Shown here: in pieces, positions 44,579 to 53,383 of the stretch
Layout of the letters: each line of letters opens with the position of its first letter
Position numbering within the stretch: position 1 is the stretch's first letter
NCBI GenBank assembly: GCA_017551705.1
Contig: JAFZLA010000010.1
Coordinates: forward strand, 62,001 to 126,000
Source: Treponema sp.
GTDB lineage: Bacteria > Spirochaetota > Spirochaetia > Treponematales > Treponemataceae
Direction: 5' to 3'
DNA: 64,000 bases
The notes under the pieces: model-generated
What the model was told of the DNA's origin: nothing
Seen by the model: only the letters and a program-made list of their open reading frames with translations
Databases searched by the model: none
Translations under genes and position numbers: made by a program

Positions 44579-47378
44579 AAGCAAAATTAAGGCAAGCTTT
44601 ACGTTGCTTTGCCTGACTTTTTTGTCGATTTATTCCCTAAAAAACCTTCGCTTGACAAAAGCCGCCGCAAGCGAATATGAAAACTACGCGGTGGAATTTG
44701 AATGGTTTGGCATGGACGCGGAAAAAATCGAAAAGCTTGTGGCCATTCCCTTTGAAGAAAAAATTTCAAAACTGCCGGACCTTGTTTCCGCCAGCTCCAC
44801 ATGCGAACATTCTAAATGCGTGGCAAGTCTTGTCTTTGAAAAAGGCAAAAGGCCATCTTACGCAGCAGTCTCCAACTTGGCCGACGAACTAAAAAGAAGC
44901 CTTGGACAAGACGCGCAAAATCCAAAAATCTACGCGCTTAGCCAAGAATCAAAATACGTTTTTTGCGCGGCCTTTGACAAAACGCTTTTTTCTTACGAAG
45001 AGCTTAGGGCGCGGCTTTTGCCAAAGCTAAAGGCAATTCCCGGCGCAAGCCAGGCTCTCTTGAGCGGAGGCCAGGCTAAAGAGATTCACCTTTTGTTTGA
45101 CGACAAATTTATCGACCGCGAAGGCCTCTTTCCTTGGGAATTGGCGGGAAACGTCCAACAAGGCCAGGCGCGGGCCCTGTGCAAAAAAACTGCCCCATAC
45201 CAATCGCAATTTAACAGCTTGGAAGACATCAAAGCAAATCCGCAAGTCAAAAAATCCTGCAAGGCGGAAGAAGGCCATCAAAAAAAAGAAAGCCTTGTCC
45301 GTGTCAACGGAAAGGAATGCCTGCTTTTGAGCCTAAAAAGCGCGGAAGAAAACCAAAACATCGCAATTTCAAAAAGGGCCCGCGCGCTTATACGCAAGAC
45401 CCTAAAAGGCCGCGAGGGCTGGAATGTAGTTTACGACAACGGAGCGGAACAAGAAAAGGCGTTAAAAAAGATTTTGGCCGCCTTTTTTGAAACCCTCGCG
45501 GCCTTGGCTGCGGCGGTTTGGCTTGTCTTTAGGTCCATAAAAAAGACGGCCGTCGCCCTAGCCTTTACAAGCCTGGACACGCTTTTTACAGCGGCCGCTT
45601 TTTCGGCGCTGGGAATTCCGCTTGATTCGGCGACGATATGCGGGCTTACGATTTCGTTGGGCCTTATGTGCGACGCGGCCCTATACGTCCTTGACGACTG
45701 CGAAACCTCCGCTCCGGCCCTTGTCGTATGCTCGTTGACAAGCGTCGCGGCCATATTGCCGCTATTGTCGTTGAACGCGATTGTTCCCGGCGTAAAGGCT
45801 TTGGGAACGGCTTGCGCTCTGGCCATAGGGATTTCTTGCGCGATGGCCTTAATCTTTTTGCCGGCCTTTGTTCCAAAGCAAAAAATGCCAGAAAAGGAAC
45901 TAAAATTCGCAAAAGTCTTTCTTAACTTGTATGATTTTTTGAACAACAAAGATAAAAAGATTGTGAAGTTGTCTAATTTTTTATACATAATTCCGGCAGT
46001 TTTGTTTGTTTTTTTGCCTAAAAACCTTAAGCCCGCGGATTCCGAGCCTGTAATATGCGCGCAAATCGAGTTCAATCCCGAAAAACGCTTTGACATCGTG
46101 GACAAAAAAATACTGCCTTTTTTGGAGCGCATTCAAAAAATCAAGGGGATAAAATTTGTCCAAAGCGAAGCCAAGCGGGGCCGCGCCGAGCTGCAAATTG
46201 TCTTGGACGGCTCGGGGCGCAAAAACAAAGTCGCGCGCCTTTTGCAAGAAGCATGGAAAGAAGACGAAGGCTTTTTGTACGTTCCCCTCTCGCCACCTAA
46301 AAGAAAAATTGTCCAAACAATGCAAGTGGCGGTTTTGGGAGACGACGCGACCCTTTGCAAAAAAATCGCAAGCGACGCGGCCGGGATTTTGCAGGAGGAA
46401 GGATTTTTTGCAAGGAACAAGGGGCAAGTCGTCCTAAACTTTAAGGAAGACGAGACTGTGTTTTTGGCAAAGCCGAACAAGGAATTCTTAAAGAAGAACG
46501 GCCTTAGCGTTCAAGACTTGGCCCATTTTTTGCGCTGGAACATTTTTGGACCTGTCGCCGCAAAAGTTTGGGCTGGCGGAAGGCAAAAGGACATCCGCTT
46601 GGGGAACGAGTTTTTGGCCTTCGAAGCGGCCGCGTCGTTTGAGGGCGTGAAAGGCCTTGTGGTTAAAAAGATTCCAGTCTCAGCGCTGTGCGGCTTTGAA
46701 AAAGCCAAAAGACCTTCAAAAGTTTTTAGAAAGGACCTTAAACGGGCGGCCTACTTTACGCTTGAAGTCCAAACAAAAAATTCCGGCAAGGCCTTTAGGC
46801 GCGCAAAAAGTTCGCTCAAAAAGCTCAACTTGCCCGAAGGATATTATTTTAGCTTTCCAAAAGAATACGAGTCGATGGCGCAAAACTACGCCAAAGTTTT
46901 TTTGGCCTTTGCGCTGGGAGCGGCTTCGATATTCTTTTTGGTGGCCGCCCAAAGCCAAAGCGCAAGCCAAGCGCTTTGCGTCCTTGCGACGATTCCCCTT
47001 TCGCTTTTACTTCCCTTGCTTTTGCGGGCCATAACGCTGGCTCCGCTGACTTTGGGAGACGCGGTTGGAATGGTTTTTATTTCGGGCCTATGCGTAAACA
47101 ACGCGCTTTACATTTTGGGGGAATATAAAAATTGCCAAGACAAAAAACGCGGCGCTGTCTTGGCCGCAAAGAGGCTTTCCAAGAGCGTATTGTCGTCTTC
47201 GATCACGACGCTTGTGGCTGCCGTTCCTGTAATGATTTGCGCCGAAGGAAGCTTTTCGGCCGACTTGGCCTTTTTTATGTTCTTTGGAACGCTGGCCTCC
47301 GTGGCGGCGGCGATGCTTGTTTTTCCCGTTCTCTTGGAATATAGCGTCCAAAGGACGCGGTTAAACCGCTCGAAATAG
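44568..47378 (+). CDS. RND-family inner-membrane transporter 2
   Basis: The 936-residue second pump starts behind GGAG inside the end of pump 1. It repeats the two-loop, twelve-helix plan. Helix 4 reads LGLMCDAALYVLDD, again with one Asp in the AcrB pair, and helix 10 reads SGLCVNNALYILGEYK. The two pumps are only distantly alike and may work as a heteromer, as MdtB/MdtC do. The last residues (SVQRTRLNRSK) are encoded by copy B of a hairpin repeat, so the natural C-terminus was probably replaced when the repeat inserted. Confidence 0.83.
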   Translation: MIFKSKIKASFTLLCLTFLSIYSLKNLRLTKAAASEYENYAVEFEWFGMDAEKIEKLVAIPFEEKISKLPDLVSASSTCEHSKCVASLVFEKGKRPSYAAVSNLADELKRSLGQDAQNPKIYALSQESKYVFCAAFDKTLFSYEELRARLLPKLKAIPGASQALLSGGQAKEIHLLFDDKFIDREGLFPWELAGNVQQGQARALCKKTAPYQSQFNSLEDIKANPQVKKSCKAEEGHQKKESLVRVNGKECLLLSLKSAEENQNIAISKRARALIRKTLKGREGWNVVYDNGAEQEKALKKILAAFFETLAALAAAVWLVFRSIKKTAVALAFTSLDTLFTAAAFSALGIPLDSATICGLTISLGLMCDAALYVLDDCETSAPALVVCSLTSVAAILPLLSLNAIVPGVKALGTACALAIGISCAMALIFLPAFVPKQKMPEKELKFAKVFLNLYDFLNNKDKKIVKLSNFLYIIPAVLFVFLPKNLKPADSEPVICAQIEFNPEKRFDIVDKKILPFLERIQKIKGIKFVQSEAKRGRAELQIVLDGSGRKNKVARLLQEAWKEDEGFLYVPLSPPKRKIVQTMQVAVLGDDATLCKKIASDAAGILQEEGFFARNKGQVVLNFKEDETVFLAKPNKEFLKKNGLSVQDLAHFLRWNIFGPVAAKVWAGGRQKDIRLGNEFLAFEAAASFEGVKGLVVKKIPVSALCGFEKAKRPSKVFRKDLKRAAYFTLEVQTKNSGKAFRRAKSSLKKLNLPEGYYFSFPKEYESMAQNYAKVFLAFALGAASIFFLVAAQSQSASQALCVLATIPLSLLLPLLLRAITLAPLTLGDAVGMVFISGLCVNNALYILGEYKNCQDKKRGAVLAAKRLSKSVLSSSITTLVAAVPVMICAEGSFSADLAFFMFFGTLASVAAAMLVFPVLLEYSVQRTRLNRSK

Positions 47379-47412
47379 CATTTAATGTTCTGCCTGCAAA
47401 AACACGAGCGGA
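47343..47412. repeat. Hairpin repeat family, copy B (inside pump 2 end)
   Basis: Bases 47343-47370 repeat 30556-30583 without a mismatch (palindromes GCGTCC-AAA-GGACGC and GCGGTT-A-AACCGC). Overlapping it, 47366-47411 is the 46-bp inverted-repeat element with arms CCGCTCG and CGAGCGG. The first part codes the last 11 residues of RND pump 2; the rest runs past the stop at 47378. Confidence 0.8.
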
Positions 47413-47441
47413 AAAAAAAATGCCCCGCCAAAAGACGGGGC
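47412..47441 (-). terminator. Rho-independent terminator of the uracil permease gene
   Basis: On the minus strand a 6-bp GC stem (GCCCCG/CGGGGC, 47422-47427 and 47436-47441) is followed by one A and a run of T (complement of A run 47412-47420). It lies 48 bases behind the permease stop at 47489. On the plus strand no T run follows, so the RND operon gets no terminator from it. Confidence 0.75.
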
Positions 47442-47451
47442 AACGTCAAAG

Positions 47452-47474
47452 ATTGCCCGGTCAAGCCGGGCAAT
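47452..47474. repeat. REP-like palindrome
   Basis: ATTGCCCGG and CCGGGCAAT face each other across TCAAG. The same TGCCCGGTCAAGCCGGGCA-type palindrome occurs dispersed in many bacterial genomes, often at gene ends, and gives rise to false open frames reading LPGLTGQS, as here on the minus strand. Only one copy is seen in this window. Confidence 0.55.
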
Positions 47475-47488
47475 GACATAGCGAAAAA

Positions 47489-48799
47489 TTAGTTTTCGCT
47501 AGCGGCGTTTTTGGGAATTATCAAGTTAAGGACAATGCCGACCACAGTGGCCAAAGCGACTCCGCCAAGGGAGAACTTGAAGCTTCCGACCATGAACTGC
47601 AAGACGCCGCCGCCGATTCCGATGACCATGATGACCGAAGAAATCGTGAGGTTGCGTTTTTGCTGGTAGTCAACGCCGGCGTCGACCAAAGTTCTAAGAC
47701 CGCTGGAAGCGATGAGTCCGTAAAGCAAAGTGCAGATTCCGCCCAAAACCGGAGTCGGAATCGTCTGGATTATAGCGCCAAACTTTTGACAGAACGAAAG
47801 CAAGACCGCGATTACGGCCGCTCCGCCGATTACCCAAACTGAGTAAACTTTGGTGATTGCCATGACGCCGATGTTTTCGCCGTAAGTTGTGTTCGGCGGA
47901 CCTCCCCACAAAGCGGCCCAAGCGGTGGCCACGCCGTCTCCGAGCAAGGTGCGGTGAAGTCCCGGATCCTTGTAAAAGTCGCGGCCTACAACTTTGCTGG
48001 TTGTGAGCGTATCGCCCATGTGCTCGCAAATTGTGGAGATTGAAACGATGACGAACGTCAAAATGGCCACAAGATTGAACTTGGGAGCCTGCCAAAAGGC
48101 CTGGCCGGCAGCGTCGTACTGCAAGAAAGGAAGCGCGAACCATTTGGCGTTCTGGACTGAGCTAAAGTCAATCAAATGATAGGCAGGGAAAAAGCAGCCC
48201 ATGATCAAGGTGAACAAGTAGCCGCCAATCAAGCCAATCAAAATCGAAAGGGTGTTGAAAAAGCCTTTAAGGAAAATCGTGGCAAAAACTGAGATGGCCA
48301 AAGTCACGGCGGCGATGCTGAGGGCCACCAATGAGTATTCGTTGTTCAAGTAGAAGGCTTCGCTTACGGCTGTGGGAGCCAGCGACATTCCGATTACGAT
48401 GATTACCGAGCCGATGACGACAGGCGGAAGGGCCGCGTCGATCCAGCTCTTTCCGGCAAAGCGGATGATAAGGGCGACAATCGCGTAGAAAATGCCGGCG
48501 AAAATCGCTCCGCCCATCGCGTAAGGAACGCCAAATTCCTTGCCAATCGCTATCAAGGCCGGAATAAAGGCGAACGAAGAGCCTAAAAAAGCCGGAACTT
48601 TGGCGCCTGTAATCAAAATATACAGAAGCGTTCCAGTTCCGGCCGTAAACAAGGCGGTCGATGTGCTCAATCCAGTTAGGATTGGAACCAAAATTGTAGC
48701 TCCAAACATCGCGAACACGTGCTGGAAGCTTAGCGGAATCCATTTTGCAAGCGGCGGCTTGTCGCCTGGCATCAGGACGTTTGAATTGCTTTCTGCCAT
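47489..48799 (-). CDS. uraA: Uracil/xanthine-type permease (NCS2 family)
   Basis: The 436-residue membrane protein has about 12-14 helices and the NCS2 signatures: QHVFAMFGATILVPILTGL near residue 26, GSSFAFIPAL near residue 70, and in the second half TICEHMGDTLTTSKVVGRDF (the HxxD/E region that binds the base) followed by GPPNTTYGENIGVMAITKV near 300. UraA-type proteins take up uracil with protons. A GGAGT site precedes the ATG (48799), and a GC-rich terminator follows. The substrate is inferred; xanthine transporters are close relatives. Confidence 0.9.
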   Translation of the reverse strand: MAESNSNVLMPGDKPPLAKWIPLSFQHVFAMFGATILVPILTGLSTSTALFTAGTGTLLYILITGAKVPAFLGSSFAFIPALIAIGKEFGVPYAMGGAIFAGIFYAIVALIIRFAGKSWIDAALPPVVIGSVIIVIGMSLAPTAVSEAFYLNNEYSLVALSIAAVTLAISVFATIFLKGFFNTLSILIGLIGGYLFTLIMGCFFPAYHLIDFSSVQNAKWFALPFLQYDAAGQAFWQAPKFNLVAILTFVIVSISTICEHMGDTLTTSKVVGRDFYKDPGLHRTLLGDGVATAWAALWGGPPNTTYGENIGVMAITKVYSVWVIGGAAVIAVLLSFCQKFGAIIQTIPTPVLGGICTLLYGLIASSGLRTLVDAGVDYQQKRNLTISSVIMVIGIGGGVLQFMVGSFKFSLGGVALATVVGIVLNLIIPKNAASEN

Positions 48800-48867
48800 A
48801 AAAACTCCTTTTAGTTAAATTAAATCATACTACCATAAAAAAGCAAAATATGCTAGTATTTGGGAAT

Positions 48868-50274
48868 ATGGGAACGCAAAAAAAACGGGAAATTAAGAAC
48901 GCGGCGGCCTTTTTGCCGCTTTTTTTGGCCATAAGCTTTGTTGTTTTCTTGCTTTCGCGGTCGTCGATGATCGACAAGGCCGCAAAAAACGCTCCAGAGC
49001 TGAGCCAAGAACAAGAAAGCCTCTTTTACGCAAAACTGGACGCCGCAGTCCCAGAAAGGCGGGCAATTTTGCGGCCCCTGCCCTACAAGGCGCCCAAGGC
49101 CGATTTTGAGCTTAACGCCGAGTCGGCCATTTTGCTTGACGAGGCCACAGGCTTTGTCCTTTACGAAAAGAACGCCGACCAAGTGATTCCGCCCGCCTCG
49201 ATGACAAAACTTTTTTTGATTGAATGCGCGCTTGAAAAAGTTCGCGAGGGAAAAGCCAGCCTTTCCGACATAATTCCCTTGGGGCCCGAGTCGTGGGCCT
49301 CCAACGCTCCGCCCAGAAGCTCCTTGATGTTTTTAGGAAAGGGCCAAATCGTCACGCTGGAGGAACTTTTGACAGGCCTCAGCGTAGCCAGCGGGAACGA
49401 CGCGGCGGCGGCAATAGCAAGCGCCCTTTTTGGAACGATGGACGAATTTTTAAAGGACGCCAATAATTTGGTCCTGGGCTTGGGCCTGCAAAAAACGGTC
49501 ATAGCCGAGCCCTCGGGCTATTCTGAAAAAAACATGACCACGCCGCGAGAAATGGCGAGCTTTTGCCGCCTTTACATAAAGCGCTTTCCCGACGCCATAA
49601 AAAAGTTCCATTCGATGAAAACATTCACTTATCCCAAGGAACAGAATTTGCCGCCCGAGCAAAGGGGCCGCGCACCGCAAAATTTTTCGAACGGAATCCC
49701 CGACGAAATTTGGACGCCCTTTGAATTTGAGAACACAAACAAGCTGGTTGGCGTCTTGCCAGGCTGCGACGGAATCAAGACCGGATACATCGACGAAAGC
49801 GGCTACAACTTGGCGCTTACCACAAAGCGCGGCGGCCAGCGCTTTATCTCGGTGACCATGCGCGGAAGCGGAAAGAGCCGCGCAGAAGGAGACGCAAACC
49901 GTTTTGCCGACGGAACAAAATTGCAGGAATGGGCGCATAAGAATTTTCAAACCTACGACGCGGCCGCCTTCGCGCAAACCGAATTCATTGTTCCCCTTTA
50001 CGGCTCGCAAAAAACTTTTGCCCGCTTGCTTGCTAGCGACAAAGGCGGCCTTTGCGTTCCCAAGGACGCAAAAATTGTAGTAAAAACAAAGGCGCCCAAA
50101 TACTTGTTTGGCAAAATCGATTTTGGCGCGGCGTACGGCTCGCTTGAGATTTATGACGGCGAACGGCTGTTACAAGAAATTCCTCTTGTCGCAGTTGAAA
50201 GCGCCGCCGCGGCCAACCAATTTATCCAGCGCTGCGACGAAATTATTTTAAGGTTGAAGGGAGAACGCAAATAA
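48868..50274 (+). CDS. D-alanyl-D-alanine carboxypeptidase (PBP5/6-like)
   Basis: The enzyme removes the last D-Ala of stem peptides. I prefer the ATG at 48868 (MGTQKKREIK); an ATG at 48850 in the same frame lacks a ribosome site. The mature protein (about 468 residues) has an N-terminal membrane anchor (about 12-30), active Ser in PASMTKLF near residue 112, SGN in SVASGNDAAAA near 172, and KTG in CDGIKTGYID near 297. A C-terminal beta domain follows. It is divergent from the permease gene. Confidence 0.9.
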   Translation: MGTQKKREIKNAAAFLPLFLAISFVVFLLSRSSMIDKAAKNAPELSQEQESLFYAKLDAAVPERRAILRPLPYKAPKADFELNAESAILLDEATGFVLYEKNADQVIPPASMTKLFLIECALEKVREGKASLSDIIPLGPESWASNAPPRSSLMFLGKGQIVTLEELLTGLSVASGNDAAAAIASALFGTMDEFLKDANNLVLGLGLQKTVIAEPSGYSEKNMTTPREMASFCRLYIKRFPDAIKKFHSMKTFTYPKEQNLPPEQRGRAPQNFSNGIPDEIWTPFEFENTNKLVGVLPGCDGIKTGYIDESGYNLALTTKRGGQRFISVTMRGSGKSRAEGDANRFADGTKLQEWAHKNFQTYDAAAFAQTEFIVPLYGSQKTFARLLASDKGGLCVPKDAKIVVKTKAPKYLFGKIDFGAAYGSLEIYDGERLLQEIPLVAVESAAAANQFIQRCDEIILRLKGERK

Positions 50275-50313
50275 GCTACAAAAAAAAGTCGCAAGCCAAA
50301 GAAGCACGGCGTT

Positions 50314-51117
50314 TTAGTCCAACGCAAATCTAAAAACTTTGTCCCCAAACAAATCCGGAAACTCAAGCGACGCGGCGCAAAAGCGCATCTGGCCCTGCCC
50401 GCCCGCCGCCTCTTGGCCCTGCGCGTTGTCCGTCCGGCAAGCGCGGTTGTAAATAAGGTCGCCGCGCACAGGAAGTCCAAGCCAGGCCAAATGACAGCGC
50501 ACTTGATGCCTGTAGCCTTGCGCGATTTTACATTCTACGCGGGCAATTTTCGCTCCGACATCGCCGTCACAAAAATCCGCCGCGACAACTTTTGTGGAAT
50601 ACAATTTTTTGCTTCCCAGTTTTTTGAGCGCGGCGGCGTTTGAGCTTGGCAAGACGGGCCGGACTTCTTTGCTTCCCTTGCCGAACGGACGAAAATACGA
50701 AGAGATTTCAAGGCCGCAAAACGACCCGCGCGCGGAGGTGTTTTGGTCTTGCAAAGCATCCGCCGCATCGGGAAAGCCTCCGAGGGCAGCCGCGTTGTCC
50801 GCGTCAAGGTCGCAGTCGGCGCGGTAGCCTTTGACAAAACCACCGCGCTCTTGGGCGGCAATTATGTGGTCGTAAAAATCTTGGCTTGTCGCGATCAGCA
50901 AAAGACCGCTTGTCGCCGTGTCAATTCTGTGCAAGAGGCCGCCCTCGACCGTTTTTTTTCCACTAACTTTTAGGACGGCGGGAAAAAGCCGCGCGCATTC
51001 GGTCAAAGCGGACTCGCCGCCCGCAACAAGCGGAGCGCTTGCAAGGCCCGCGGGCTTTGACAAAACTACAAAGGGCTCGGCGGCGGTCGGCTCGTGAATG
51101 ATTGTGACGCCGCTCAT
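50314..51117 (-). CDS. RNA pseudouridine synthase, RluA family (short)
   Basis: The 267 residues form a catalytic core without an S4 domain. The active Asp lies in HRIDTATSGLLL near residue 64, and the C-terminal YRHQVRCHLAWLGLPVRGD motif matches the family. The middle carries a longer insert (residues 105-150) than usual. It makes pseudouridine in rRNA or tRNA; which site cannot be told. It overlaps the next synthase start (stop 51114) by 4 bases, and both come at the end of the minus-strand operon. Confidence 0.85.
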   Translation of the reverse strand: MSGVTIIHEPTAAEPFVVLSKPAGLASAPLVAGGESALTECARLFPAVLKVSGKKTVEGGLLHRIDTATSGLLLIATSQDFYDHIIAAQERGGFVKGYRADCDLDADNAAALGGFPDAADALQDQNTSARGSFCGLEISSYFRPFGKGSKEVRPVLPSSNAAALKKLGSKKLYSTKVVAADFCDGDVGAKIARVECKIAQGYRHQVRCHLAWLGLPVRGDLIYNRACRTDNAQGQEAAGGQGQMRFCAASLEFPDLFGDKVFRFALD

Positions 51118-52187
51118 TGGCCGCCCCCGTCATAGCCTTGCAAAGCCTTTTCGGCGGCCTTGATTCCTTGCGAAGCGTAGGCCCTTGGATATTGGGCCTT
51201 TAGCGCCCTTATGACCCGCTTAAAGCGTTCTGGGACGGCCGCCTTAAAGACAGTCGCTTTTTCTTGGCCTGGAAGGCGGACTTGCAAAAGGCGCGAATGA
51301 AGCATCAAGTTTTCGTTTGGAAAGTAATTGTCTTTTTTGGAATAAATCGCGTCGCCCAAAACCGGGCAGCCCAAAAACTTCATGTGGACGCGGATTTGGT
51401 GGGTGCGGCCGGTCAAAAGGCGGACTCGGACCAAAGAATAGTTTGAGTAAACCGAAACGACATGGTAAAGGGTCACGGCGCGCTTGCCGACCGCAGGCGC
51501 TGTGTCTGCCCGCGCGTCGTCGCCAAATCTTTCATGTTTTTTTTCGTCTATCGCCACAGCCTTAAAGCGCTTTCGGTCGCCGGGATCGCGTATCATATAT
51601 GTGTCGACAATTCCGTCTTTTTTAGGCGGGCAGCCGCGGACAATTAAAATGTATTCTTTTCGCAAGCGACGCTCTTGGAACTGCTTTTGCAGCCATTCCT
51701 CGCTGTCGCGATTTTTTGCCGTGATTATTATTCCGCTTGTGTCCTTGTCCAAGCGGTGCACAATTCCAGGCCTGCGGCGCGATAGAATCTCCGAGGTCTC
51801 CCCTTCCTTTATTTGGACGAGCGCCTCCCTTCCCCAGTGATGCAAAAGCGCGTTGACCAAAGTGCCCGACCAGTTTCCCGCCGCGGGGTGCGTCACCATT
51901 CCCTGCTCTTTGTTGACGACAGTGACGTCGTCGTTTTCAAAAATAATTTTTAACGGAATGTCTTGGGGCTCGATATTGTCCGGAATGTTGTCTTCCCACT
52001 GAATGTCGATTTGGTCTCCGGCGCGAACCTTGCTTGAAAGCTTTGCCTTTTGTGAATTGATTAAAATTTCGTGGACGCCGCTCTTTAGCTTGGAACGGTT
52101 GAAGGCGTTGGGCAAGGACGAAATGTATTTGTCCAGTCTTTCAGTTCCGCTAAAATTTTCGGGAACCTTTGAACTAAAAAACGGCAC
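51114..52187 (-). CDS. RluD-like 23S rRNA pseudouridine synthase
   Basis: I prefer GTG at 52187 (MPFFSSKVPENF), which overlaps the preceding gene by 14 bases and has GGGGAT upstream; a frame from ATG 52259 would overlap it by 86 bases. The 357 residues hold an S4 domain (about 20-80: RLDKYISSLPNAFNRSKLKS), then the catalytic domain with HRLDKDTSGIIITAKN (catalytic Asp near residue 140) and the RTHQIRVHMKFLG motif. The full plan matches RluD/RluC. A paralogue follows directly, in the same operon. Confidence 0.88.
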   Translation of the reverse strand: MPFFSSKVPENFSGTERLDKYISSLPNAFNRSKLKSGVHEILINSQKAKLSSKVRAGDQIDIQWEDNIPDNIEPQDIPLKIIFENDDVTVVNKEQGMVTHPAAGNWSGTLVNALLHHWGREALVQIKEGETSEILSRRRPGIVHRLDKDTSGIIITAKNRDSEEWLQKQFQERRLRKEYILIVRGCPPKKDGIVDTYMIRDPGDRKRFKAVAIDEKKHERFGDDARADTAPAVGKRAVTLYHVVSVYSNYSLVRVRLLTGRTHQIRVHMKFLGCPVLGDAIYSKKDNYFPNENLMLHSRLLQVRLPGQEKATVFKAAVPERFKRVIRALKAQYPRAYASQGIKAAEKALQGYDGGGQ

Positions 52188-52686
52188 TTTCCAAATCCCC
52201 AAAAAGATATTCTTTTTTAGAGCCTTCAAAAATGAACTGCCTGTCTTGGCCGGAGTCAACCGGAGTTATCGTTATGTTTTTTAACTGCTCGGCGTTTCTT
52301 TTTTTCTTGGCCTTTTCACGCTTGACGATGTTTACAATCAAGTCGGTCACGCCAATTGCAACGCTTATGCCGGCCGCGGTAAGCAAAACGCCCTTTATCT
52401 CGTTGTAAGAATAGCCCTCGCCGCTTGAAGAAAATGGATTTCTAAAATAGGAGCTGTCCCAATTGTGGGAGGCGAACATTCCCATTGAATACGAAAGCGA
52501 AACCAAGAGCGTCGTGAAAGGCCAAGAGCCCAAAGTGATTATCTCGCCGCGCCTCATGTCCTTTACCCATTGCGGAATGGCCTTTGTGTCGTATGGCTCC
52601 GCGTCCGAAATCGTCAAGTCGTCGGCAAAAGTTGAGAAAGAAAATATTGTCAAAAGCGCAAAGAACGCCGCCCAAAACTTTTTCAA
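52174..52686 (-). CDS. Small secreted/membrane hypothetical protein (170 aa)
   Basis: A signal peptide (residues 1-21, cut near FADD) is followed by WVKDMRRGEIITLGSWPF and two hydrophobic stretches (about 52-70 and 95-115) that may span the membrane. A basic, Lys-rich tail comes before a beta-like end (TITPVDSGQDRQFIFEGS). I do not recognise the family. It sits between the YggS-type gene (4 bases upstream) and the RluD-like gene in the minus-strand operon. Confidence 0.65.
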   Translation of the reverse strand: MKKFWAAFFALLTIFSFSTFADDLTISDAEPYDTKAIPQWVKDMRRGEIITLGSWPFTTLLVSLSYSMGMFASHNWDSSYFRNPFSSSGEGYSYNEIKGVLLTAAGISVAIGVTDLIVNIVKREKAKKKRNAEQLKNITITPVDSGQDRQFIFEGSKKEYLFGDLESAVF

Positions 52687-52689
52687 AGC

Positions 52690-53379
52690 TCAATCCTTTT
52701 TTGCCTGCGAATAATCCCGCGCGCCAAAAATCGCCGTTCCGATTCTAACCATCGTGGAGCCTTCCTCCACCGCAATTTGCCAGTCGCCCGACATTCCCAT
52801 AGAAAGCTCGGACAAATCAAATTCCGGAAAATCCTTTTGGCATTGGTCGCGCAAGTCCCGCAATTTTTTAAAGGAAGCGCGAACAAGATTTTTGTCTTCT
52901 GTAAAAGGAGCCATAGTCATAAAGCCGCGCGGCTCGATGTGGGGATAGGCTCCGTCCTTGATTTTTTGCAAAGCCTCAACAATCAACGAAGGATCTTCAA
53001 AGCCAGACTTTGACTCCTCCCCCGTGTGGAACTCAAACAAGACTTGAATTTTTTTGTCAATCTTGGCGGCCTGCTTTTCTATCTCGTCCAAAAGCTCGAT
53101 GCGGTCAACGGAGTCAATCGCGTCGGCAATGCGGACGGCTTCCTTGACCTTGTTGCGCTGAAGCTGGCCGATGATTCTAAGGCTTGCGTTTGGAAAAGAT
53201 TTTTTTACCTCGTCAAATTTGGCGGCCGCCTCTTGGACGCGGTTTTCGCCAAAGACGGTTTGGCCCGCTTGTATTGCCTCTATCACTTCTTGCGCGGTAT
53301 GAAATTTGCTTACTGCGACAAGGCGGACGTTGTCGGGAAGCTGCTTTTTTATGTTATTCAAATTTTCTTTTATTGACAT
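52690..53379 (-). CDS. YggS/PLPBP-type PLP-binding protein
   Basis: The 229-residue protein has the alanine-racemase-like barrel of the YggS family: PLP Lys in LVAVSKFHTAQEV near residue 25, GENRVQEAAAKFD, IGQLQRNKVKEAV near residue 68, and the phosphate-binding LSMGMSGDWQIAVEEGSTMVRIGTAIFG. Members regulate PLP balance and have no known enzyme activity. It lies 4 bases ahead of the rsmA stop in the minus-strand operon. Confidence 0.92.
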   Translation of the reverse strand: MSIKENLNNIKKQLPDNVRLVAVSKFHTAQEVIEAIQAGQTVFGENRVQEAAAKFDEVKKSFPNASLRIIGQLQRNKVKEAVRIADAIDSVDRIELLDEIEKQAAKIDKKIQVLFEFHTGEESKSGFEDPSLIVEALQKIKDGAYPHIEPRGFMTMAPFTEDKNLVRASFKKLRDLRDQCQKDFPEFDLSELSMGMSGDWQIAVEEGSTMVRIGTAIFGARDYSQAKKD

Positions 53380-53383
53380 ACCG

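Noticed and set aside
47108-47479. Minus-strand frame starting MSLPGLTGQSL
   Set aside because: Its start is coded by the REP-like palindrome, a known source of false genes, and the rest is antisense to RND pump 2.
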